DNA of 64,000 bases from Branchiostoma floridae (Eukaryota; Chordata; Leptocardii; Amphioxiformes; Branchiostomatidae), in the NCBI RefSeq assembly GCF_000003815.2, contig NC_049994.1:9270079-9334078 (forward strand), in the 5' to 3' direction. The notes below the pieces were generated by a model, which worked only from the letters and a program-made list of their open reading frames with translations, did no database searches and was not told where the DNA came from. Position numbers and translations under genes: made by a program. This document shows, in pieces, positions 35,410 to 44,242 of this stretch; position 1 is the first letter of the stretch; the number at the start of each line of letters is the position of its first letter.

Positions 35410-36968
35410 AGGCCGGTGAAAAAACAAAAGGACCACATGCCTAGAAATCAAACAGAAGCAACAAGTAAGATCTTAGAGATTGTAAAGGAGATGAAATTCA
35501 CCCATGATAAAACAAGTTGTATGCATCATTATCATATCCAGTGATACATTTGTAAGTGCTGTACTATTTCATAATTCCATCAATGGATAGTAAAGACAGC
35601 AAGAAAGATTCAACACCTATTTAGCCTAATACTTCTATCATCCATTGACATATAAAATCACAAGGGTTGTTTGATCATGGAAACATGGCTGACATATAAA
35701 ATACATAATTTTACTGGTGTGAAGCCATATAGCAACAGTGACAACTACCATAGACATATAATAACCATAAAATAGGTTCTAAATCTTATTAATTATTATA
35801 TGTGTATTTTTACGGGTGCAGACCATAATTTGGCATAAATGACAGATGGAGTGAAAAAATATGGTAATTAGCACTTTATCTCCATGAAAAAATTGGCATT
35901 ACCTTTTTTTCCAATAAATTCCTGTCCCAAAAAGGAAAGTCTATTAACGTTATATTCTAATGTCGTACGTAATGACGCATAGGAATGAACTAAAGAATTG
36001 ACCAACAAAAATTCATTCATTCAATCAATTCAACTAATGAGAATTGCAAGTACAAAGTGACCAGAGCCATACTATAATATAATCATCAGGCATGAACCAG
36101 TGGCGGCAACACAGAAAAATCAAGCTGAAACCCTTTTTTATTTTTTCAATGATGGAAATTTCATTAAAGCTAGCTAGTTTACCAGCAAAATTTACCCAGG
36201 AAAATTAATGAAGGAAATGGCGCTTGAGAGAGTTCTCAAATATGTTGTAAAAGTGAAAAAATTTTCATGACTTTATAGCGCAGGAACGCAAGTTGTTCAT
36301 GGTTAGGCCACGTTGATTTGATTATATGGATGACATCCGCGCTCGCACCAATTTTCGACCATTTCCAAAAAAAAAAAAAAGTTTTCGACCACACAATAAA
36401 TTGTGCAAAGCAGCTAAAAAATGAGCACAAATATTCCGTAGATTGAAAAAAAAAAGTATCAGAAAACAGATAACTAATGCCATATATAGAATGCCAAAAT
36501 GAATCTAAAGTCAAAGAATAAGATGTGAAAGGACGGAAAGAAAAAAAATCTATTGTTGGTTGGGGGAAGTACCAGTACAGAAAATTCAGGTCCAGAGGAT
36601 CATGGTATACCATACTATGTGTGTTTAGTCCTATGTTCAACCTTCCTGGCCACTTTGATTTCATACTGAAGGCAACTTTTTTTTTGGCCAAACTTTTTTT
36701 TTATTCGCTCGCTCGCATCAATTTTGGAGTTCCCGGAGGATGTCATCCATATAATAAAATCAACATGGCCTTAGTTGAAAGCAAATGATGGAAATGTTTG
36801 GACATATATGGTTGCTAGGAGTGCAACAGGGTGTTGGTGTATTTATAGACATGTTTTTCGAAAAATAGCATTAAATATTTACGATGATTCAATATCTCTT
36901 TTGATGTCTAATTATGTGTCGAGCGATGCAGACAAAAGGCTGTTGATATCCTTTTGTTATAAGAGGCA
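35410..36968. repeat. Segmental duplication, copy B (partner 20415-21655)
   Basis: Second copy of the DNA found downstream of ferritin-like gene 1, in the same orientation. It differs by local indels (about 35650-35745 is specific to this copy) and by the MITE at 36306-36770. Confidence 0.88.
36306..36770. mobile_element. 465-bp MITE with TTA target-site duplication
   Basis: Left end ggccacgttgatttgattat, right end ataataaaatcaacatggcc, inverted over about 33 bases (ggatgacatcc then diverging). It is flanked by TTA at 36303-36305 and 36771-36773. The duplicated segment at 21460 reads catggttagttgaaagc with a single TTA and no insert, giving the exact empty site. A 3-bp TTA duplication is typical of PIF/Harbinger-type elements. 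Confidence 0.92.
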
Positions 36969-37114
36969 TTTGAGGACACACCCTGGTATTAGTAACGAAG
37001 CACCTTTCTATTTTATCACAAATAACACCGGATTTCAAACGTAACACTATACTCACATAAAATCAAAGCGACAGACAGGGAGCATTGAAAATGTTTTTTT
37101 TTTTTTTGTATTTT

Positions 37115-37480
37115 TACCTTTGCCAGAATGGCTAAGGTTATGTTTTAGGCTTGTGAGTCTGTGTGTCTGTGTGTGTGTGTGTGTGTTAACAGCATAACTC
37201 GAGAAGCCTTTGATGGATCCCAATGATATTTGGTAGGTGGGTAGAGGTCGGAAAACGAAGGTCAAGTTCGATAATGGTACTGCTAAGGTACTGCTAAGGT
37301 ACTGCAGCAGAACCTCAATTTTTTATATCTCGTGTTCTGGACATGCTGTGGTCATGATTTTTGACTGGTAGATAGCCCTTGGGGCAGAGAGTAAGTGCTG
37401 TGAGTTTGGATTCCCTAGCGGCTTGTTTGGAACTGCAGGCGCCGGTTTCCTTTCAAACTTTGGACGAGAATAACTCTACA
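37115..37480 (+). mobile_element. Hairpin-ended repeat element, plus-strand copy
   Basis: Starts with the imperfect palindrome tacctttgccagaatggctaagg, then a GT-rich tract (37155-37187), ataactcgagaagcctttga, aatgatatttggtaggtggg, ggtactgcagcagaacctca, ctggacatgctgtggtcatg. These are the family segments seen inverted at 47.4-48.2 kb. Confidence 0.68.
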
Positions 37481-38330
37481 ACGTGTTGACGGATCGTCAT
37501 GATTTTTGGTATGTAGATAGAATGAGTGATGACTTACATAATGATATACTAATTATGCAAATCAACAGCTGATTTGCATAATTAATGAGGAAAATTTATA
37601 AATCCACTGCATTCCATGATAGGACTTTCAAACTTGTTACATATGTAGCTGGGAAGGAGAGAAAAGTCGATGGATATCAATTATGCAAATGATGGCCTCA
37701 TTTGCATAATTAATGAGAAAATATGAACATGTTGACAGATCATCATGTCTTTTGGTATGTAGGTAGCGTAAATGAAGACCTACATAATGAGATACCAATT
37801 ATGCAAATCAACAGCTAATTTGCATAATTAATGAGGATATTTTATAAATTCAAACTACATTCCACAATAGGACTTTAAAACTTGTCACATATGTAGCTGA
37901 GAAAGAGAGAAATGTCAATAAATATTTATCATGCAAATGATGATCTCATTTGCATAATTAATGAGAAAATATGAACGTGTTGAAGGATCGTCATGATTTT
38001 TGGCATGTAGATAGCCTAAGTGAAGACTTATATAATGTGATACTTATTATGCAAATTAACAGCTAATTTGCATAATTAATGAGGAAAAGTTCATAAATCC
38101 ACTGCATTCCATTATAGTACTTTCATCAAAGTTGTCACATATGTAACTGAGAAAAAGGGAAGAGAAAAAGGGGTGTATTTAAAGACTTTGAAAGAGAATA
38201 AGTCAAGAATAGATCAAAGGATCATCATGATTTTTGGTATGCTGATAGATATCGTAAATTGTAACTTGGGATCTAATTTGCATAATCAATGCCGCAATTT
38301 TATAAACCAACTCCAAGCATACAATTATAA
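37480..38330. repeat. Tandem array of ~247-bp units carrying paired octamer motifs
   Basis: Units start near 37480, 37726, 37974 and 38207 with gaacgtgttgaaggatcgtc-like sequence, then gatttttggtatgtagatag. Each full unit holds two pairs of inverted octamers (ATGCAAAT then ATTTGCAT): 37555/37572, 37683/37700, 37801/37818, 37931/37948, 38049/38066, and a lone ATTTGCAT at 38276. There are eleven octamers in total. It lies 0.4-1.2 kb upstream of the tyrosinase start codon. Confidence 0.85.
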
Positions 38331-38732
38331 AGAAAATGAAATGAGTAATGCATTTGTCTACAGACATCATTCTACATAACAAACCTGGTTTATTTGGCAA
38401 AGGTATGTGTTCGTGGAACTCTAGTTTTTAAATGTTAAATATGGCGTCACTTTCAATGAATGTTAACAACTTAAGACGTGAGTTCTGGCACTTGGCAATT
38501 TTGTTCCCTCCCCTGATTGTGACTGTTGATAACATATCGTACAATCACATAGCAATGTTCATTATGAGTCATACGATGAAGGGATACATTTTACACTTTT
38601 ATTGGCCAAGGGCGTTTTCAGCATTTTAACTGCCTTTTAGCAACAAGTGTGGACCTGAAAACGCGTCGGTCCCTGTTGAGAACAGTCCACGATAGACAGG
38701 GCACGAACTCAGTGCCTTTTAGGAACCCCACC

Positions 38733-41700
38733 ATGAAAGTACTTGGCCTGCTGATCGTGATGGTTGGGTTTTTCCGCCACGTTGACGCACAGTTTCCGAG
38801 GGTGTGTACCAACGATGCCTCATTGGAGAGTAAGGTGTGCTGTCCCATTCCGAAGGGCTTCACCGAGCCGTGCGGTGGGCCTGGGCGGGGCCAATGCGCC
38901 AACACCCCCGACCCCACCGTGGAAGACCCAGCCTGGAAGTACGCGTACCAAGTGGACGACCGGCGCCACTGGCCGATGGTGTTCTTTAACAGAACCTGTG
39001 CGTGTGAGGGCAACTTCAGCGGGCACGACTGCACAAAGTGTACCTGGGGATACCGTGGGCCGGACTGCAATATAAAACAGCCGCCAGCTGTGCGCAGGAA
39101 CATTCGGGACCTTAGCGCTCAAGAGAAAAAGACGCTCCAGCGCTACTTTGACCGCGCGAAGAACACTACCAGCGACTTCGTCTACGCTCTGGAGTTCAGA
39201 GATAACATCAGGGGAAGCGAAGACTTCGCCAATGTCTCAGTGTGGGACTTCTTCGTGGCGGCGCACTACTACGCCAGCCGCGCAACCACGCCGCCCTTCA
39301 ATACAGGTACTATTTTTATAATACGACGGTGAGTCAAAAAGTAATGGAAGTGGATTTATAACAGACTCATTTTTAATCGAATGAGTTGAACTTTGGCAAC
39401 AAGGTAAGGGTTGTTATCCTCTTGCATTACTTTTTGACTCACCCTCGTACAAACCGACCAAGTAAGCACTGCACTGAATTGCACTGTAACTAACAATAAC
39501 ATTGATCGATTCATTGCATTGTTTATCTGTCAACATCCTAATGAAACTACAAAATCATTCACCATATTTTGATAAACACAAACGCGCAATAATATTACGT
39601 ATACATGTACTACAAATATCACCACACAATCTTTTACTGTAAGGCCACACTGACTTGAATTTATGGATGATATCTGCGCGCGCACCGATTTTTGCCAGTC
39701 TTTACCAAAAAAGTGGAAATTGTGCCTTTCTCGGAGCTGCAGTCAAAGATTAATTTCAATGCTGAAGTGGTATCTCTCCTTGGTGCCTAGTTAATTATTA
39801 CAACCGCACTCCTTTGGAACAACGAATACGTGGATATTGCTATCTAATTAGAACAGAGGATGAACAGCATTTGTAGTAGAATGTAGATTATACAACAAAG
39901 AGAGAGCTGAACTTTATTCATAGACTGATAGAACCTATGTTTCCCCACTTCATACATCTGAGTAACACAGACAAATTCATATTCCTTATGAATTTAGACA
40001 AACCTTTGCTTGTAAAACCTATCTGTTCCAAAATTTTCAGTATCACAAGGAAGCGAGAAAAACCACGATTCTTGTGTTGGTCGACATTGTATATATTTCA
40101 TGTATCTGTCACTTGGCTATCATTTTGTTGCGGCCTGTACTTAACCCAACGCCTCATTCATTCATTCATTATCGGGGGGCCCATACGCCCCTTCCAGCTG
40201 GCTAGGTGGCATCATCATCGATTGGCATGCCATCTATGTTGGGCAGGGCTGGGTGGGGGCAATTAAGGGTTGGCCTGGATTGGACAGATCACTTCATTTC
40301 ACTTTCATTAAAAAAATTAATGAATCTTTTCTTTTTTTGCGCGCGCATCAGTTTTTGGATGTCCAGAAGATGTCGTCTATAACATCAAGCCAGTGTGGCC
40401 TAAAAGATGCCCGGTATAAATTGATATTACATTTAATGGGTATAATAGCATATAGTACAAACTTCATTTTTCCAATTTTGATATCAAATACTTAGGTATC
40501 TGTAAGACGGAGGAGGACTGTTCCCTGGACTTCGCTCACGAAGGCGCCGGATTTCCTACTTGGCACCGCGCGTACCTGCTGGAGTTTGATCGGGCCGTGC
40601 AAGAAGTCAACAACGATCCCGACTGGACCTTGCCGTACTGGGATTGGGGCGCAGCGGAGGACAACCAGTGCGACATCTGCACCAACGAGTACGTCGGCGC
40701 CAACGATGCGGACGGCAACCTGGACTCGAGGTCTGTCTTCGCCAGCTGGGGGACCATCTGCGCTCACCTAATCCCGTTCGACGTCGCCACCCACAGGAAC
40801 CACACCAGACCGTGCAATGTGACCGAAGTGCTAGGAAAGCTGAAAAGGAACCCCGGGAAAGCGGACACGGACAGCCTCGGGGAGTCAATGAGTCGCCTAC
40901 CCCTGGCGACCGAGGTGGACTTCGCCCTTCGTTTCCCAACGTACGTCACGCCTCCTTACAGCAGGACCTCTAACTGCAGCTTCCGGAACCTGCTGGAGGG
41001 GTTTCGCCGACACCAGCACCGGCAAGTACCGGCCTACCATGTGAGCAGAATTATTTCTACTTTTTATTAACCTCTATTCTGTACCGCAAGATGTAGCTAA
41101 GCCGCACACGTGCAGCCTGGTTCAAAGTTGCTTGGCCAAAAAGACGAGCCTTATCGAAGTCGCATACCGCTACCGACAGCTACTCGAAGAATCATCATGC
41201 TTCAATTGAGGATGACTTCTTTATCTTTTCCTTTCTCGTGCAGTTCCTCGTGGTACTGCTTTAAGCTTTCCAAGATAAAAATGCGTACCATGAGAAAAAC
41301 GCACAAAACACTGCAAACACTGAATCTGACCCAACATCTGCTTGAAGTTTACCAGCCGACGACGCTGGTCTGACCTTAGAACTTGATCTGAACTTCTACA
41401 AATGTCACTATCAGTCCAGCTATGTCATAGATTGTTGATGTAGATATCGCTCAACTCTAAGTTTCCCTCCATGTACAGAACATACGACAACGGTACACGG
41501 GTCTCTGGAGCTCACACCATGCATAACCAAGTGCACATTTACCTGAACGGCACGATGTCTCACGTCCCCTCCGCAGCGAACGACCCCACCTTCTTCCTGC
41601 ACCACTGTAACGTCGACCGCTTGCTGGAGACGTGGATTCGTCGATACGGGTGAGTGGCCTCTTATACATCTTAGGGGAAGTTTCTTTTTCGTTGTCGGGC

Positions 41701-42755
41701 ACAAGCGGTGAATGTTTAATATGTCTGGCAATGATATGTGTTTATCAGTTTCATTTGCTTTTATTCCGCGTGCGCCTTGTTTATAAGCTTTATAGAACCG
41801 ATGACAGGCACCATGGCCGGCGTGTTGACGCTGCCGTTCAGTTTCCTAATTTATGCAATGCGTCCTGATTTCCGATGGCTTCCGTTTGCAACATCAATTT
41901 GACGACGGATCTCAAACTGATGGAGTCTAGCTGAAAGTGTGTTCATTACTATATATTAAATGTCCAGAACTACACGTGAGGACTATGATCAGCCGGAGAC
42001 TTTGATTTATTTGATGATTGGTTGGTTATTTAGGGCTTCTTACTCGGCTCAGCCGGCGACAGGAGCCTCACCTGGCGAAAACCGCTATGAGCACATCGTG
42101 CCGTTCTTCCCGCCATACAGCCACGCTGACATGTTCAAACCGTCCACAGAGTTAGGCTACGACTACCAGGAGCTTCACGGAGAAGGTACAATGTTTGCTC
42201 CTCTTCGGCAAATTGAGTAGGATACCCTTATGTCCGCCCCTTATACCTGCAGTGACTCCTTACATGCGCACTTAGCTTGTGATCAGAAGCTATTGTAACA
42301 CTGTATCTTATTCTTAAAGATCATTTGTCTCTTTAATGTATAAACTACAATCTACTACAAAATGTTGTTCATCTTCTATTCCATCTACATTACAGATCGT
42401 TGTTCCAGAGGTGTGCCGTTGTGTTTTGGTTTCAATGTGTAATCAGTGGCAGCTGATTCGCAGTTCTGTAACGGTAGTCCTGTGCTGATTATTGCCTATG
42501 TTCAGATAATGTTCTTCATTATATAAACAATTATTTATCTCCCATGTAGGGATGGATGGAGGGAGCGACCTGGGAGAGTGCAGTGCACCGCACCCGGAAG
42601 GCGTGTCTCCGGGTGTGATCGGGATGGGAGTTGGCATTGCGTTAGGGCTTGTGCTTCTTCTTGCCGTTGCCGGTCTGTTGTGTTTCCGGTACGGTCCCAA
42701 AATTCCGCAGCGTCAAGTCGGCGACGCAGACATGGATATGTCCGAGCGGTCATGA
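38733..42755 (+). CDS. TYR: Tyrosinase, type I membrane-anchored
   Basis: Complete five-exon gene, phases consistent: 38733-39306, 40496-41000, 41479-41649, 42034-42185, 42550-42755; 535 residues, the usual length for chordate tyrosinases. Signal peptide MKVLGLLIVMVGFFRHVDAQ; Cys-rich EGF-like part (CACEGNFSGHDCTKCTWG). Copper A ligands are H178 (VAAHYYAS), H206 (FAHEGAGF) and H215 (PTWHRAYL). Copper B ligands are H375 and H379 (MHNQVH) and H402 (FFLHHCNVD). Then GYDYQELHGE, a transmembrane helix at about 490-513 and a short cytoplasmic tail. The HH pair at copper B matches tyrosinase rather than TYRP1/DCT, which have HT or HS there. It should oxidise tyrosine/DOPA to dopaquinone in melanin synthesis. 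The upstream in-frame GTG at 38649 is not the start. The exon 2 donor (gaggg followed by gtttcg) is weak but fixes the phase. Confidence 0.93.
39324..39447. mobile_element. 124-bp mariner-type MITE in tyrosinase intron 1
   Basis: Left cgacggtgagtcaaaaagta and right tactttttgactcaccctcg are inverted with one mismatch over about 23 bases. TA flanks both sides (39322-39323 and 39448-39449), as expected for mariner. It starts 17 bases after the end of exon 1. Interior has no frame. Confidence 0.88.
39643..40400. mobile_element. 758-bp MITE with TAA target-site duplication in tyrosinase intron 1
   Basis: Left ggccacactgacttgaattt (39643) and right cagtgtggcc (40391-40400) are inverted; gatgatatctgcgcgcgcac pairs with tgcgcgcgcatcagtttttg near 40339. 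TAA flanks at 39640-39642 and 40401-40403. It is related to the element at 36306-36770 (ggccac-gtt/actga start, TTA read on the other strand). No transposase is encoded. Confidence 0.85.
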
Positions 42756-42821
42756 GCAGAAAGAGTTTTTCCAGGCCTTCCGGGGGCCTTAGTAATCTCT
42801 AAGCAGATTGTAAGATTGTAA

Positions 42822-43146
42822 AATTTTCTGAGCCTGCAGCGGTTGACTCGCAGCTATTCGCCGCTCTGACAGCCACTGTACCGTTGGGAATTCCTTACTA
42901 CATCGACGTTCCACACACAAACGAAAGCGCCATGGAGATTGCCAGGGAAGCCGGCCTACAGTCGATATTCCAGACGGCACGTATGTTTATTAACGGTGAT
43001 AGGGCAGTTAACTGCAGCATGATATACGGGCTCACTTCTTTGGAACTTGGTTAACACTGCAATAAGCAGACTGAAATAATCAGAGATATTCAGCAAGTCT
43101 ATGCCATACCATGTCCTCTGCCGTACATTTACCATGTAAAGCATAT
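42822..43146 (+). pseudogene. Duplicated 3' end of the GNAT acetyltransferase gene
   Basis: Corresponds to 15114-15425: the last ~74 codons (VGSQLFAALTATVPLGIPYY here with VD for VG, to SLELG and TAA at about 43051-43053) plus the 3' UTR to aaagcatat. Identity is very high, with few amino acid changes (AREASLQSVYQ becomes AREAGLQSIFQ; RGVKC becomes RAVNC). No start codon or N-terminal domain precedes it, so it is a gene fragment, 67 bases after the tyrosinase stop. Confidence 0.9.
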
Positions 43147-44240
43147 TTGCTGAAAATATATAGTACAGTATGATAACTATACCTTCGCCAGGAAGGTTAT
43201 GTTTTAGCGTCAAGGTATTGACAGACTGTAAGATATCCAAATAAGACAAAGAGAAACACATTGGATCTGATAGTCTATTTGGAAAGTTTCAAGTGATTCT
43301 CTCACAATTGTAGACCTAACACTTAATAACAATAAAACATCCTTACATCAAAGTAACAATTACGTTTCTACCATTTGCAGGAGAAAAGCTGCACTATTGT
43401 ATGAACTTAGATATTGATACATATAATGATCTTGAACACTGATACGGATAGATTTAAATGTACTTGCAAACATGATTCACACACAAACGCAAACGTTCTG
43501 ATAAACTGGCTAAGTGACAATTTCAGTAAAATACCAATTGAAAACAAATCGTTATTTGCACCAACAATACTATTTTTAGATTGTCCACATAAACTTTTCC
43601 ATATATGTCCATATATAATTGTCCACAAACTTATCACAGTCGGTGCAGATAGTGTTATAAACAGATACATTCATGTGCCTAGCATTTTTATGATATTCAC
43701 ATCAACTAAAATGATATATGGTAAATCAAGAATTTTATATTAATCCTTTCATAGGCACGTCTTCAGGCTGTGTCATTATGAAAATATTGCTCAAGTCAAC
43801 ACATTCTGCATTCCTACAATGCAAATAAAAATAATGTAGAATCACATCCACTTATATTAATTACTGAAGCTATATGGCATTGCTTGACATGTCTTAGAAA
43901 AGTATAGCTGGGAACAGTTTGTTTTTTCGGCTTATAGGCTAGAGTTAACAGAGACATATTTCTGTGTTGTGAATGTACACAGGGCTAATTTACAAGAAGA
44001 TGTAAAGAGCTAGCTCATTTTTAGTACTTTAGGTCTGGTTTTGCAACGTCTACGTGAGTAATATTTTCTAGTATTGCACTTTTTTATGGTTTATCCTTTC
44101 CTAAGAAATCTAGATCTGCAATAATAGAAAATACTACTACAGCCGTCAAAGACTAAGTGTGAGAATGATCTTTACATCATGTAGATTACACAAGACAAGG
44201 TCACATGGGCGCTACAGTTACCCCTTCCCACCACCAGCAT
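43147..44240. other. Intergenic, no gene recognised
   Basis: AT-rich. It contains the short palindrome element start accttcgccaggaaggttat (about 43184) shared with the hairpin-ended repeats. Frames here are biased by AT content and show no family motif. Confidence 0.6.
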
Positions 44241-44242
44241 TA

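Noticed and set aside
37480-38330. CRISPR-like spacing of the repeat array
   Set aside because: The units are ~247 bp tandem copies in an animal genome with no short direct repeats separated by unique spacers and no cas genes.
41001-41070. Tyrosinase exon 2 extending to the gt at 41041 (strong-looking gtgagc donor)
   Set aside because: It would leave phase 0, incompatible with exon 3 (phase 2), and adds residues absent from the family after NLLEG; the weaker donor at 41001 fits both.
43414-43743. 109-codon plus-strand frame downstream of tyrosinase
   Set aside because: AT-driven Ile/Lys/Asn-rich frame without homologous motif or promoter context.
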